From contig JAEUMP010000024.1 of assembly GCA_016791445.1 (NCBI GenBank), positions 1-64,000 on the forward strand: 64,000 nucleotides of DNA. The letters run 5' to 3'. The position numbers were made by a program, and so were the translations under genes. This stretch comes from Hyphomonadaceae bacterium (lineage in GTDB: Bacteria > Pseudomonadota > Alphaproteobacteria > Caulobacterales > Aquidulcibacteraceae). The notes beneath the pieces were generated by a model, which made no database searches, was not told where the DNA came from, and saw nothing but the letters and a program-made list of their open reading frames with translations. Below are positions 19,781 through 29,117 of the stretch, in pieces. Position 1 is the first letter of the stretch. Every line of letters starts with the position of its first letter.

Positions 19781-21001
19781 ATGAGAGACCAGGACGCAGA
19801 AGTGTTCGCCCGCGCGGTGGACAACGTCAAAGGCGAAGGACGCTACCGCGTCTTCGCCGACATCAAGCGCGAGCAGGGCCGGTTTCCGCACGCGACGTTG
19901 CGGATGCAGGACGGCGCCGAACGCGACATCGTCGTGTGGTGTTCCAACGACTATCTCGGCCAGGGCCAGCACCCCGATGTGATCGCAGCGATGCATGATG
20001 CGGCCAAGCGGGTCGGCGCAGGCTCCGGCGGCACGCGCAACATCTCCGGCACGACGAGCTATCACGTCGATCTGGAAGCAGAGCTGGCGCAACTGCACGG
20101 CAAGGAAGCCGCGCTGCTGTTCACGTCCGGCTATGTGTCGAACGACGCAACGCTTTCCACGCTGGCGAAGCTGTTCCCCGATCTCTGGATATTCTCGGAC
20201 CAGAAAAATCACGCCTCGATGATCGAGGGCATCAAGCGTTCGAAGTGCGAAGTGCGGGTCTTCCGCCACAACGACCTGCAGCATCTCGAAGCGCTGCTGA
20301 ACGAAGCGCCTGCCGATGCGCCGAAGCTGATCGCCTTCGAGTCCGTCTATTCGATGGACGCCGATACTGCGCCCATCGCCGAAATTTGCGACATCGCCGA
20401 AGCCTATGGCGCGATGACCTATCTCGACGAAGTGCACGGCGTGGGGCTTTATGGCGAGGGAGGCGGCGGCATCGCTGAACGCGACGGCATCATGCACCGC
20501 GTCGACTTCATCGAAGGCACGCTGGCCAAGGCTTTCGGCGTGATGGGCGGCTATGTCACCGGCCCGGCCGCGGCGATCGACGCCATCCGTTCGTTTGCGC
20601 CGGGCTTCATCTTCACGACGTCGCTCGCGCCGTCGCTCGCGGCGGCGGCCTTGGAAAGCGTGCGGCTGGTGCGGGCGTGCCCGCACATGCGCGATCGTCT
20701 CGCCGAGCGTGCGGAGGCGCTGAAGACGCGCTTTGCCGAGGCCGGCCTGCCGGTGATGCCGTCGACGACGCATATCGTGCCGCTGCATGTGGGAGACGCC
20801 GCCCTGTGCAAGGCGATCTCGGACGCCTTGCTGTTCGATCACGGCATCTACGTGCAGCCGATCAACTATCCCACGGTGCCCCGCGGCGGGGAGCGTCTGC
20901 GGTTCACGCCGTCGCCGTTCCACGACGATGCGCTGATGGACCAGCTGATCGACGCGCTGACGGCGGTGTGGGCCAAGTTCGATCTCAAGACGGCGGCATG
21001 A
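19781..21001 (+). CDS. hemA: 5-aminolevulinate synthase
   Basis: PLP enzyme (406 aa) making 5-aminolevulinate from glycine and succinyl-CoA (C4 or Shemin route), the committed step of haem synthesis in alphaproteobacteria. The PLP lysine is in [26 protein letters not shown] and [11 protein letters not shown] are also typical. ATG 19781 has GGAAG just upstream; a GTG five codons earlier is less likely. The stop overlaps the next small gene by four bases. Confidence 0.96.
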   Translation: MRDQDAEVFARAVDNVKGEGRYRVFADIKREQGRFPHATLRMQDGAERDIVVWCSNDYLGQGQHPDVIAAMHDAAKRVGAGSGGTRNISGTTSYHVDLEAELAQLHGKEAALLFTSGYVSNDATLSTLAKLFPDLWIFSDQKNHASMIEGIKRSKCEVRVFRHNDLQHLEALLNEAPADAPKLIAFESVYSMDADTAPIAEICDIAEAYGAMTYLDEVHGVGLYGEGGGGIAERDGIMHRVDFIEGTLAKAFGVMGGYVTGPAAAIDAIRSFAPGFIFTTSLAPSLAAAALESVRLVRACPHMRDRLAERAEALKTRFAEAGLPVMPSTTHIVPLHVGDAALCKAISDALLFDHGIYVQPINYPTVPRGGERLRFTPSPFHDDALMDQLIDALTAVWAKFDLKTAA

Positions 21002-21213
21002 AGGACCGGGAGGTCCTGTTCGAATTCACCGTGGTCGGCGATTACATGCGCGCCGCCGCCATCGACAGCGAAAGCGGGATCGAGGTTGTCGTTCTCGGCC
21101 CGGCGAATGCGCCGCGCGAGGGACTTGAGGCGCTTGCGCTGCGAAAGCTCGAACGGGCGCTGCAGGGATCGCAGTCGCCCCCGCCGCCGCCGGGCAAGGG
21201 CACCATCGTCTGA
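20998..21213 (+). CDS. small conserved-looking protein of unknown function
   Basis: A 71-residue protein beginning [21 protein letters not shown] and ending in a Pro-rich tail. The start overlaps the hemA stop (ATGA), which strongly suggests it is translated and coupled to hemA. The pattern of alternating strands ([29 protein letters not shown]) followed by a helix resembles a small alphaproteobacterial DUF family found near nrdR and rib genes; I cannot name it with certainty (possibly DUF6898). No signal peptide or membrane segment. Confidence 0.7.
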   Translation: MKDREVLFEFTVVGDYMRAAAIDSESGIEVVVLGPANAPREGLEALALRKLERALQGSQSPPPPPGKGTIV

Positions 21214-21305
21214 CTGCCGCCTGACTGCCTGTAGCGGCGTTGGCGCTCGCGAGCCGCTACAGCTATGGTCCCGAGGCCGGGAATCACCCCGCCGCCGGAG
21301 CCCAG

Positions 21306-21779
21306 ATGCGTTGCCCCTTCTGCCAGAACGAAGACACCCAGGTGAAGGACAGCCGCCCCACCGAGGATGGCGCCTGCATCCGGCGTCGCCGTCAGTGCGG
21401 GGCCTGCGCCGGTCGCTTCACCACCTTCGAGCGCGTGCAGCTTCGGGAACTCACGATCGTCAAGCGTTCGGACCGCCGAGTCCCGTTCGATCGCGACAAG
21501 TTGAGCCGGTCGGTGATGATCGCGCTGCGCAAGCGGCCGATCGACGCCGAAAAGATCGAGCAGATGATTTCGGGGATCGTGCGCCAGCTCGAAAGTCTCG
21601 GGGAAACAGAAATCCCGTCCGCCACGTTGGGTGAAATGGTCATGGAAGCGTTGGCCGCGCTCGATCAGGTGGCCTATGTGCGCTACGCGTCGGTCTACAA
21701 GGACTTCCGCGCCGCCGGCGATTTTCGGGAGTTCCTTGAGGATCTGCCCGTAGAGGGCGCAAAGCCGGGGCGCGTATGA
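21306..21779 (+). CDS. nrdR: transcriptional repressor NrdR
   Basis: Repressor of ribonucleotide reductase genes (157 aa). It has an N-terminal zinc ribbon ([17 protein letters not shown], then [19 protein letters not shown]) and an ATP-cone domain. It usually binds paired NrdR boxes; none was sought outside this window. Start ATG 21306 puts the CPFC knuckle at the N terminus as in all relatives. Overlaps the next gene by four bases. Confidence 0.96.
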   Translation: MRCPFCQNEDTQVKDSRPTEDGACIRRRRQCGACAGRFTTFERVQLRELTIVKRSDRRVPFDRDKLSRSVMIALRKRPIDAEKIEQMISGIVRQLESLGETEIPSATLGEMVMEALAALDQVAYVRYASVYKDFRAAGDFREFLEDLPVEGAKPGRV

Positions 21780-22459
21780 ATGCCCGATCAACCAGTCGAC
21801 CGCACGTCACGCTGAAGATCGCCACGAGTCTCGACGGACGCATCGCCACCGCGAGCGGCGAGAGTCGCTGGATCACGGGCGAAGAGGCGCGCACGGCCGT
21901 TCATCGCTTGCGCGCGGAACACGACGGCGTGCTGATCGGCGCCGAAACCGCCGTCGTCGACGACCCGGAACTGACGGTACGCCTGGAGACTGCGCCCGTC
22001 AGGCAACCGCTGCGGATCGTGCTGGATTCACGATTGCGGGTGTCGCCGTCCAGTCGGCTGATGAAGACGCTCGCCATCGCGCCGTTGCTGATCGTCGCCG
22101 CGCGGGATGCTGATCGCACCCTCGCGGCGCAACTCGAAAGCGCGGGCGCCCGGGTGGATTTCGCGCCACGCGGCCTGGATGGCCTTGAACTCGATGACGT
22201 CCTTGCCTTGCTGAAGGATACGCACGCCGTGGACCGCCTCCTGATCGAAGGCGGCGGGCGTGTCGCTGCGTCATGTCTTGCCGCCGGCTGCATCGATCGC
22301 ATCGAATGGTTTCGCGCACCGATCCTTCTCGGCGCCGAGGGGCGTGCGGGCATCGGTCCGCTGGCGCTGAAGAGCCTTGCCGATGCGCCGCGCTTCGCAA
22401 GGGTTGCAGTCCGGGAGGTCGGCCCCGATCTCTGGGAAAGCTACGAACGGATTTCCTGA
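21776..22459 (+). CDS. RibD-type pyrimidine reductase, stand-alone (no deaminase domain)
   Basis: 227 residues corresponding only to the C-terminal reductase half of Rib[46 protein letters not shown] and [14 protein letters not shown]. The N-terminal zinc deaminase with its HAE and PCxxxxxxxxC motifs is absent. The upstream overlap with nrdR (ATGA) shows this is the native start, not a truncation by the frame I picked. It should reduce the ribosylamino-pyrimidine in riboflavin synthesis. The deaminase step must be supplied from elsewhere. Confidence 0.85.
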   Translation: MNARSTSRPHVTLKIATSLDGRIATASGESRWITGEEARTAVHRLRAEHDGVLIGAETAVVDDPELTVRLETAPVRQPLRIVLDSRLRVSPSSRLMKTLAIAPLLIVAARDADRTLAAQLESAGARVDFAPRGLDGLELDDVLALLKDTHAVDRLLIEGGGRVAASCLAAGCIDRIEWFRAPILLGAEGRAGIGPLALKSLADAPRFARVAVREVGPDLWESYERIS

Positions 22460-22461
22460 GC

Positions 22462-23070
22462 ATGTTCACGGGCATCATCACCGCCGTCGGCGAGGTCGTC
22501 GATGTGGAGCGCCGCAACGGCCTCATGCGTCTCACCGTCGAAAGTTCCTACGACCCGGCCGGCGTTGCGATCGGGGCATCCATCTGCCACGACGGCTGCT
22601 GCCTGACGGTAGTGGAGACCGCGAGCGCAAACGGCGGCATGCGCCACGTCGTGGAGGTTGCGCCGGAAAGCCTCGAGGTCACGACGTTGGGGCGCCTCGA
22701 AGTGGGATCGAAGGTCAATCTCGAACGCGCGCTGCGCGCCGGCGACGAACTGGGCGGTCACATCGTCAGCGGCCATGTGGACGGCATCGGCCGGGTCGCC
22801 GAAGTACGCGCGGACGGCGAGGGCTGGCGTATCTCTATTGACGCGCCGGAAGCGCTTGCGCCGCTCATCGCGCCGAAGGGCTCGATCACCATCGACGGGG
22901 TTTCCCTTACGGTGAATGAGGTTGAGGGCGCACGTTTCGGCGTGCTGCTCATTCCCCACACCTGGGCTGTGACAACGCTGAACCGTCTTGAGCCCGGCGC
23001 CAGCGTCAATCTTGAAGCGGACATGCTCGCGCGGTACGTCTCGCGCATCCTGTCGGCGCGCGCGCACTGA
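22462..23070 (+). CDS. ribE: riboflavin synthase (alpha chain)
   Basis: Dismutates two 6,7-dimethyl-8-ribityllumazines to riboflavin (202 aa). It has the two lumazine-binding repeats of the family: the first begins MFTGIITAVGEV, the second covers GHIVSGHVDGIG onward, with the SLTVNEV segment near the end. Starts two bases after the previous stop. Confidence 0.95.
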   Translation: MFTGIITAVGEVVDVERRNGLMRLTVESSYDPAGVAIGASICHDGCCLTVVETASANGGMRHVVEVAPESLEVTTLGRLEVGSKVNLERALRAGDELGGHIVSGHVDGIGRVAEVRADGEGWRISIDAPEALAPLIAPKGSITIDGVSLTVNEVEGARFGVLLIPHTWAVTTLNRLEPGASVNLEADMLARYVSRILSARAH

Positions 23071-23087
23071 CCGAAAAGGCCGCGACC

Positions 23088-24224
23088 ATGACCGCCCAAC
23101 CAAACCCGCTCGATGATCTGAAGCGCTATATCTCGCCCATCGAGGAGGTCATCGAGGAAGCGCGCAACGGGCGCATGTACATCCTCGTGGACGCAGAGGA
23201 CCGCGAGAACGAAGGGGACCTCATCATTCCCGCGCAGTTCGCGACGCCGGATCAGGTGAACTTCATGGCCAAGTATGGCCGTGGCCTGATCTGCCTTGCG
23301 CTTACCGACGCCCGCACGCGCGAACTCGGTCTGGAGCCGATGACGCCGCGCAATCAGACACGCCACTCCACCGCCTTCACGATTTCCATCGAGGCGAAGG
23401 AGGGCATCACCACCGGCATTTCTGCGCATGACCGTGCGCACACAGTGGCCGTCGCGATAGACCCGACCAAGGACCGCAACGACATCGTCAGCCCAGGGCA
23501 CGTGTTTCCGTTGTCGGCGCGCGACGGCGGCGTGCTGGTGCGCGCGGGTCATACCGAAGCGTCCGTCGACATCGCGCGCCTTGCGGGCCTCATTCCGGCG
23601 TCGGTGATCTGCGAGATCATGAACGACGACGGCACGATGGCGCGGCTGCCGGACCTCGTCGGTTTCGCGCAACACCACAATCTCAAGATCGGCACGATCG
23701 CGGACCTGATCGGCTATCGGCGCGTCAATGATCACCTCGTCGAACGCAAGATGGAGACGCCGTTCCAGACGCGTCACGGCGAATTCAAGCTGGTGCTCTT
23801 CGCCAACATGCTGGACGGGCAGGAGCATGTGGCGCTGGTGCGCGGCGAGCCGAAGCCGGGACAACCCACGCTCGTGCGGATGCACCGCGTGGATTTCGCC
23901 GCCGACATCGCCGGCGAGGCGGGCGGTCGCGCGGGGCTCATCGATCGCGCCATGGCCGAAATCGCGGCCGAGCCGGACGGCGGCGTGCTGGTGCTCTTGC
24001 GCAACCTCGATCCGATGTCGCTCTCCAAGCGTTTCGGCCTCGCGCAGCCCGATGCGGAGCCGGAGGATCGCGCGCTGCGCGAATATGGCGTCGGCGCACA
24101 GATCCTGCGCGAACTGGGCGTGCGCCAGATGGTGCTGCTTTCCAATGCCCGCCAGCGCATCATCGGTCTGGAAGGCTATGGCCTGACGCTTGCGGGCTGG
24201 CGTCCGTTCAAGCAGAAGCCCTGA
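23088..24224 (+). CDS. ribB: 3,4-dihydroxy-2-butanone-4-phosphate synthase with degenerate GTP-cyclohydrolase-II-like domain (RibBX type)
   Basis: Residues about 10-215 are a full RibB domain: DAEDRENEGDLIIPA, GRGLICLAL and the TTGISAHDRAHTV region carry the catalytic and Mg-binding residues. Residues about 222-378 have the RibA fold pattern, but no cysteine at all, so the zinc site of GTP cyclohydrolase II is missing. Such RibB-RibX hybrids are known in rhizobia and are inactive as cyclohydrolases. A separate active RibA is therefore expected elsewhere. Confidence 0.9.
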   Translation: MTAQPNPLDDLKRYISPIEEVIEEARNGRMYILVDAEDRENEGDLIIPAQFATPDQVNFMAKYGRGLICLALTDARTRELGLEPMTPRNQTRHSTAFTISIEAKEGITTGISAHDRAHTVAVAIDPTKDRNDIVSPGHVFPLSARDGGVLVRAGHTEASVDIARLAGLIPASVICEIMNDDGTMARLPDLVGFAQHHNLKIGTIADLIGYRRVNDHLVERKMETPFQTRHGEFKLVLFANMLDGQEHVALVRGEPKPGQPTLVRMHRVDFAADIAGEAGGRAGLIDRAMAEIAAEPDGGVLVLLRNLDPMSLSKRFGLAQPDAEPEDRALREYGVGAQILRELGVRQMVLLSNARQRIIGLEGYGLTLAGWRPFKQKP

Positions 24225-24225
24225 C

Positions 24226-24690
24226 ATGGAAACCCAACACCGCTTCGCCGTGGAGCGCGCCGATGGCGCGCGCATCCTCATCGTCGCCGCGCGCTACTAC
24301 AAGGACGTTGTCGATGCGCTCGTGACGGGCGCCGTGCGTGCGGTCGCCGATGCGGGCGCGACGAGCGACGTCGTCGACATTCCGGGCGCCTTCGAGGCGC
24401 CGGCCGCCATCGCGCTGGCTGCGCGCTCAGGCAAGTATGACGGGTACATCGCGCTCGGCTGCGTCATCCGCGGCGAGACGAGCCACTACGACTATGTCTG
24501 TGGGGAATCCGCGCGCGGGCTGATGGATCTCTCGATCCAAAAGCATCTGCCGATCGGCTACGGAATCCTCACGGTCGAGAACGAAGCGCAGGCGATCGCG
24601 CGCGCCGATCCGGCGACGCGGGACAAGGGCGGGGAAGCCGCACGGGCCTGCCTTGCCGTGCTCGCCCTATCGAAGAAATTCCCGTCGTGA
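24226..24690 (+). CDS. ribH: 6,7-dimethyl-8-ribityllumazine synthase
   Basis: Condenses the RibB and RibD products into the lumazine precursor of riboflavin (154 aa). Motifs: VDIPGAFEAPAAIALAARSG and GCVIRGETSHYDYVCGESA with the catalytic His. Starts two bases after ribB; its stop overlaps the nusB start. Confidence 0.95.
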   Translation: METQHRFAVERADGARILIVAARYYKDVVDALVTGAVRAVADAGATSDVVDIPGAFEAPAAIALAARSGKYDGYIALGCVIRGETSHYDYVCGESARGLMDLSIQKHLPIGYGILTVENEAQAIARADPATRDKGGEAARACLAVLALSKKFPS

Positions 24691-25166
24691 GCGAAGGTCC
24701 GCGCCCCGGCCCGGAAGCCATTGCTGCGCGCCGCGCCGCGCGTCTTGCGGCCGTGCAGGCGCTCTACCAGATGGAAGCGTCGGGCGCGTCGGCGGCGGCT
24801 GTCACCGCCGATCTCATGGCCGGGCATCTGCCGGCGGATGAGGAAGGCGTGATCGACGCGGACGTCGATACCGATCTCTTCCGCCAGATCGTCGAAGGCG
24901 CGGTCGCCAACCAGTCGGCGATGGACACGCTGCTTGCGGGCAAGCTCGCGACGGGCTGGAAGCTCGAGCGCATCGACAGCGTCGCGCGCGCGATCCTGCG
25001 GGCGGGCCTCATCGAGCTGTGGCGGCGCAAGGATGTGCCGACGCCGGTGGTGATCAGCGAGTATATCGAGATCGCGAAGTCCTTCTTCGAGGGGCCAGAG
25101 CCGAAATTTATCAACGCCACGCTCGACGCCTGCGTGGCATCGGTGCGCGACAGCGAGCCGGCATGA
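24687..25166 (+). CDS. nusB: transcription antitermination factor NusB
   Basis: All-helical RNA-binding protein (159 aa) that, with NusE/S10, supports antitermination of rRNA operons. Family features: ARLAAVQALYQMEASG near the N terminus and PTPVVISEYIEIAKSFF toward the C terminus. GTG start overlaps the ribH stop; ribH-nusB-thiL is a widely conserved order. Confidence 0.93.
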   Translation: MSEGPRPGPEAIAARRAARLAAVQALYQMEASGASAAAVTADLMAGHLPADEEGVIDADVDTDLFRQIVEGAVANQSAMDTLLAGKLATGWKLERIDSVARAILRAGLIELWRRKDVPTPVVISEYIEIAKSFFEGPEPKFINATLDACVASVRDSEPA

Positions 25167-26128
25167 CCGACGGCGACGAGTTCGCCCTGATCGCCAGACA
25201 CTTCGCGCCGCTCGCGCGCGATCCCGCCGCCCGCAACCTCCTCGACGACGCAGCCGTGCTGAATCATTCGGGCGCTACCGTCGTGACGACGGACGCCATC
25301 GTCGAAGGCGTTCACTTCCTGCCGGACGATCCGATCGACACGATCGCGCAGAAGGCCTTGCGCGTGAACATGTCCGACATTGCCGCGAAGGGCGCGGCGC
25401 CGGCGCACTATCTGCTCTCGCTGCAATGGCCGAAGAACCGTGCAGTGGAGGAGATTGCGCGTTTTTCGGAAGGTCTTGCGCGCGATCAGGACGTCTTTGG
25501 CTGCACGCTCATTGGCGGCGATACGACCTCGACGCCGGGCCCGCTCGCTGTGTCTGTCACGATGTTGGGGCGGCCGCTCGGCGTTTCAACCCCGTCGCGC
25601 GCCGGGGCGAGAATTGGCGACGACGTCTGGGTGACGGGCGCGATCGGCGACGGCGTCCTTGGCCTGATGGCATTGACGGAAGGCCTTGCACTCAGTGCCG
25701 CGCAGACGTCCCGCCTGGTCGAACACTACCGCACGCCGACGCCACGGACGGCGATGGCGGCGACTGTCGCTGCATTTGCTTCAGCGTCGATGGATGTTTC
25801 CGACGGGCTGCTCGGCGACGCCGCCAAGATCGCGGCGGCATCGGGCGTGCGCCTCACCATCGATGCCGCAAGTGTGCCGCTCTCCACGGCGGGCGCCGCA
25901 TGGCTCGCGCTGCAGGCAGATGGGCAGGCGGCGCGCGCGCAGCTTTTCAACGGCGGCGATGACTACGAAATCCTGTTCACGGCGCCGCCGGCGAAACGCG
26001 CGCGCATTGTGGAGGCGGCGGACGACGCAGGCGTCTCGCTTGCGCGCATCGGTACGGTCACCGCGGGCGAGGGCGTCGACGCCGGAGAGATTCCGGTAGC
26101 CGGTCACGTCCACAGGCTCGGCGCGTAA
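25163..26128 (+). CDS. thiL: thiamine-monophosphate kinase
   Basis: Phosphorylates thiamine monophosphate to the active diphosphate (321 aa). Motifs: LLDDAAVL, VVTTDAIVEGVHF, GGDTTSTPG and NGGDDYEILFTAPP. ATG 25163 overlaps the nusB stop (ATGA). The cofactor it makes is used by the E1 enzyme at 716-2973. Confidence 0.94.
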   Translation: MTDGDEFALIARHFAPLARDPAARNLLDDAAVLNHSGATVVTTDAIVEGVHFLPDDPIDTIAQKALRVNMSDIAAKGAAPAHYLLSLQWPKNRAVEEIARFSEGLARDQDVFGCTLIGGDTTSTPGPLAVSVTMLGRPLGVSTPSRAGARIGDDVWVTGAIGDGVLGLMALTEGLALSAAQTSRLVEHYRTPTPRTAMAATVAAFASASMDVSDGLLGDAAKIAAASGVRLTIDAASVPLSTAGAAWLALQADGQAARAQLFNGGDDYEILFTAPPAKRARIVEAADDAGVSLARIGTVTAGEGVDAGEIPVAGHVHRLGA

Positions 26129-26183
26129 CCACTCCTCAACCACGGTGCGGAATGATCGCCCGGTCCGATTCGGGAGTATCTCC

Positions 26184-26624
26184 ATGTGGCGCGCCCTGGC
26201 GCTTTCGCTCGTTCTCGCTTGCGCCGCCGCGCCGGCGCCGCTGATGGCGGCGGGTGCTGAAAAATCGGAGAAGCAGGGGGAGGCCGAAAGCGCCCGCGCG
26301 GTGGATGTTCTCAACCTCGTGGTGCCCGTGGTGCGCGAGGGGCGACTGGTGAACTACGTCTTCCTGAATGCGCGCATTCAGCTGTCGCCCGGGACCGATG
26401 TCTGGCGCGCCCGCGACAAGGGGCATTTCCTGCGGGACGCGCTCCTGAAGGCCGTGCACCGCCAGTCGATCGTCGATTCGACCCGCGACGACGCGGTGAA
26501 CCCTGCGGCAACCCAGGCGCTCGTCGCGGCGACCGCGCGCGAGGTTCTCGGCGCAAACGCCGTGCGATCCGTTGAAATCCTGAGCGTTTCTTCGCTCAGG
26601 CAGGGAAGCGCGCCGCGTTCATGA
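26184..26624 (+). CDS. exported protein of unknown function
   Basis: 146 residues with a signal peptide (MWRALALSLVLACAAAPAP, cleavage near LMAAGA), then a charged linker and a domain with a strand-rich start (VLNLVVPVVREGRLVNYVFLNARIQL) and a helix containing FLRDALLKAVHRQSI. This layout faintly resembles the periplasmic FliL/SPFH-like fold, where a similar EIRDAL helix occurs, but I do not claim homology. ATG 26184 is preceded by GGGAG at good spacing. It follows thiL by 55 bases. Confidence 0.7.
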   Translation: MWRALALSLVLACAAAPAPLMAAGAEKSEKQGEAESARAVDVLNLVVPVVREGRLVNYVFLNARIQLSPGTDVWRARDKGHFLRDALLKAVHRQSIVDSTRDDAVNPAATQALVAATAREVLGANAVRSVEILSVSSLRQGSAPRS

Positions 26625-26673
26625 CCCCCGCCGTAATGTCTCCGTTGCGCCCGACGGCGCCCTTTGGCATACC

Positions 26674-26691
26674 CCCCGCCACTTGGCGGGG
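26674..26691. other. GC hairpin between the exported protein and hppA
   Basis: CCCCGCC-ACTT-GGCGGGG is a perfect seven-pair stem with a four-base loop. There is no T-run after it, so it is not a standard intrinsic terminator. It sits in the 161-base gap before hppA and could lie in the hppA leader or slow polymerase after the upstream gene. Confidence 0.35.
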
Positions 26692-26785
26692 CCGGGATCG
26701 GGCGGCGCAGGCCTGAACCTGCGCGCGTCCTTCGTTTCTTCCCGCCACCCCGGATCACTCTGCTGGACCCGTTAGGATCATCCCG

Positions 26786-28948
26786 ATGAATCAAGACCTC
26801 ATTTTGGCGCTGCCGGTCATCGCCGGCCTTGTCGCCGCCCTGTACGGGTGGCTGCAGGTCGCCGCGATCAAGCGCGAAAGCGCCGGCAACGAACGCATGC
26901 AGGAGATCGCTGCGGCGATCCAGGAAGGCGCCAAGGCCTATCTGAACCGTCAGTACACGACGATCGCTTACGCCGGCGCGGCGATCACCGTGCTCCTCGC
27001 GGTGGTGTTCTGGCCGAACTGGCAGGTCGCCTTCGGCTTCGTCATCGGCGCGGTCCTTTCGGGCGCGGCGGGCTTCATCGGCATGAACGTCTCGGTGGAG
27101 GCCAACGTGCGCACGGCGGAAGCCTCGCGCCACAGCCTCGGCAAGGGCCTGACCCTCGCGTTCAACGCGGGGGCGGTCACGGGCATGCTGGTGGCGGGTT
27201 TCGCGCTCCTTGGCGTGGCGGTCTACTACGTCTTCCTGACGCGCTTCGCGGGCTACGGCCCGTCCGACCGCATCGTCGTCGACAGCCTCGTGGCGCTCGG
27301 CTTCGGCGCGTCGCTCATCTCGATCTTCGCGCGCCTCGGCGGCGGCATCTTCACCAAGGGCGCCGACGTCGGCGGGGACCTCGTCGGCAAGGTCGAAGCG
27401 GGCATCCCGGAAGACGATCCGCGCAATCCCGCGACCATCGCCGACAACGTCGGCGACAATGTCGGCGACTGCGCGGGCATGGCCGCGGACCTGTTCGAGA
27501 CCTATGCGGTGACCATGGTCGCCACGATGGTGCTGGGCTCGATCCTGTTCCGTGAAGCGGCTGAACTCTGGTACCTGATGGCGCTGCCGCTGCTGATCGG
27601 CGCGGGCGCGATCGTGGCGTCGATTGCGGGCACGTATTTCGTGCGCCTGTCCGGCCCGAACGACCGCAACATCATGGGCGCGCTCTACAAGGGTCTCATT
27701 GCGGCGGGCGTGTTCTCCGTCGCGGCGCTCGCGGCGGCGATCCACTTCACCGTGGGCTGGGGCCCGATCGCGCAGGGGCTGACGCTGTCCGGCATCGCTG
27801 TCGGCAACGACATCACCGGCCAGGAGCTCTTCTTCTGCGGCCTCATCGGTCTCGTGGTGACGGGCCTCATCGTCTGGATCACCGAGTACTACACGGGCAC
27901 CGAGTTCAACCCGGTCCGCTCGATCGCCAAGGCCTCGCAGTCGGGCCACGGCACGAACGTGATCCAGGGCCTCGCGGTCTCGATGGAGTCGACGGCGGCG
28001 CCCGCGCTCGTCATCGTCGGCGGCATCATCGCGGCCTACATGCTCGCGGGTCTCTTCGGCATCGCCATCGCGGTGACGACGATGCTCTCGGTTGCGGGCA
28101 TCATCGTGGCGCTCGACGCCTTCGGCCCGGTCACCGACAACGCCGGCGGCATCGCCGAAATGGCGGAACTGCCGAAGGAAGTGCGTGTCACGACCGATGC
28201 GCTCGACGCGGTCGGCAACACGACGAAGGCGGTCACCAAGGGCTATGCGATCGGCTCCGCCGGTCTCGGCGCGCTGGTGCTGTTTGCGGCGTACTTCGAG
28301 GACCTGAAGTACTATTCGAGCAATGCCGAATACGCGTTCTTCCAGGGCATCACGCCGGATTTCGCGCTCAACAACCCCTTCATCATCGTCGGTCTGCTGA
28401 TCGGCGGCCTGCTGCCGTACCTGTTCGGCGGCTGGTCGATGACGGCGGTCGGCCGCGCGGCGGCGTCGGTCGTGGAGGAAGTGCGCCGTCAGTTCCGCGA
28501 GATCCCCGGGATCATGGAGCGCACCGCGAAGCCGAACTATGGCCGCGCGGTGGACATCCTCACGCAGGCGGCGATCAAGGAGATGGTCGTGCCGTCGCTT
28601 CTGCCGGTGCTGTCGCCGGTGGTGCTGTTCTTCGCGGTATGGGCGATCGCCGGCAAGGCGGACGCGCTCGCGGCGCTCGGCGCGATGCTCGTCGGCGTGA
28701 TCGTGACGGGCCTGTTCGTGGCGGTCTCGATGACCTCCGGCGGCGGCGCGTGGGACAACGCCAAGAAGTACATCGAAGAGGGCAACTACGGCGGCAAGGG
28801 TTCTGAGGCCCACAAGGCGGCCGTCACCGGCGACACCGTCGGCGACCCCTACAAGGACACGGCCGGCCCGGCCGTGAACCCGATGATCAAGATCACCAAC
28901 ATCGTGGCGCTGCTGCTGTTGGCGGCGCTCGCGCACGCGGGTTCCTGA
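26786..28948 (+). CDS. hppA: K+-independent proton-translocating pyrophosphatase
   Basis: Polytopic inner-membrane pump of 720 residues (about 15-16 helices) that couples pyrophosphate hydrolysis to H+ export. The substrate site [19 protein letters not shown] and [20 protein letters not shown] is intact, as is the second Asp-rich segment [16 protein letters not shown]. The sequence [16 protein letters not shown] has Lys where K+-dependent enzymes have Ala, placing it in the K+-independent class. Followed by a strong terminator. Confidence 0.97.
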   Translation: MNQDLILALPVIAGLVAALYGWLQVAAIKRESAGNERMQEIAAAIQEGAKAYLNRQYTTIAYAGAAITVLLAVVFWPNWQVAFGFVIGAVLSGAAGFIGMNVSVEANVRTAEASRHSLGKGLTLAFNAGAVTGMLVAGFALLGVAVYYVFLTRFAGYGPSDRIVVDSLVALGFGASLISIFARLGGGIFTKGADVGGDLVGKVEAGIPEDDPRNPATIADNVGDNVGDCAGMAADLFETYAVTMVATMVLGSILFREAAELWYLMALPLLIGAGAIVASIAGTYFVRLSGPNDRNIMGALYKGLIAAGVFSVAALAAAIHFTVGWGPIAQGLTLSGIAVGNDITGQELFFCGLIGLVVTGLIVWITEYYTGTEFNPVRSIAKASQSGHGTNVIQGLAVSMESTAAPALVIVGGIIAAYMLAGLFGIAIAVTTMLSVAGIIVALDAFGPVTDNAGGIAEMAELPKEVRVTTDALDAVGNTTKAVTKGYAIGSAGLGALVLFAAYFEDLKYYSSNAEYAFFQGITPDFALNNPFIIVGLLIGGLLPYLFGGWSMTAVGRAAASVVEEVRRQFREIPGIMERTAKPNYGRAVDILTQAAIKEMVVPSLLPVLSPVVLFFAVWAIAGKADALAALGAMLVGVIVTGLFVAVSMTSGGGAWDNAKKYIEEGNYGGKGSEAHKAAVTGDTVGDPYKDTAGPAVNPMIKITNIVALLLLAALAHAGS

Positions 28949-28971
28949 TCGTCTGATCGCCTGAACTGGAA

Positions 28972-29000
28972 CGCCCCGGTCGCAAGGCCGGGGCGTTTTT
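28972..29000 (+). terminator. intrinsic terminator of hppA
   Basis: CGCCCCGG, eight-base loop, CCGGGGCG, then TTTTT. This is a perfect eight-pair stem with a T-run, 23 bases after the hppA stop. It ends the hppA transcript. Confidence 0.9.
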
Positions 29001-29024
29001 CATTGGGCGCGACTTTCAGGCGAC

Positions 29025-29117
29025 GAGGACCGCCGGCGCCTCGCCGGCAATGTCGATCGTCCCGACCAAGCGCTCCCGGATTGAACACCGAATGCCGGCG
29101 GAGCGCCGGCGGTCCTC
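29025..29117. repeat. pair of inverted GC hairpins (REP/BIME-like)
   Basis: Two 25-base arms in opposite orientation, at 29025-29049 and 29093-29117, differ at only the middle bases. Each arm contains its own hairpin, GCCGGCG with a three-base loop and CGCCGGC. The arms are 43 bases apart. Twin inverted palindromes of this size right after a terminator are the layout of REP/BIME elements; identity as a dispersed repeat needs the rest of the genome. Confidence 0.65.

Noticed and set aside
22270..23090. FMN riboswitch before the riboflavin genes
   Set aside because: Looked for the conserved FMN aptamer blocks upstream of the rib genes; the genes overlap or abut and leave no room, and no such motif was seen.
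26378..28936. 852-codon minus-strand frame opposite hppA
   Set aside because: Arg/His/Asp-rich shadow of a strongly conserved membrane-protein gene.
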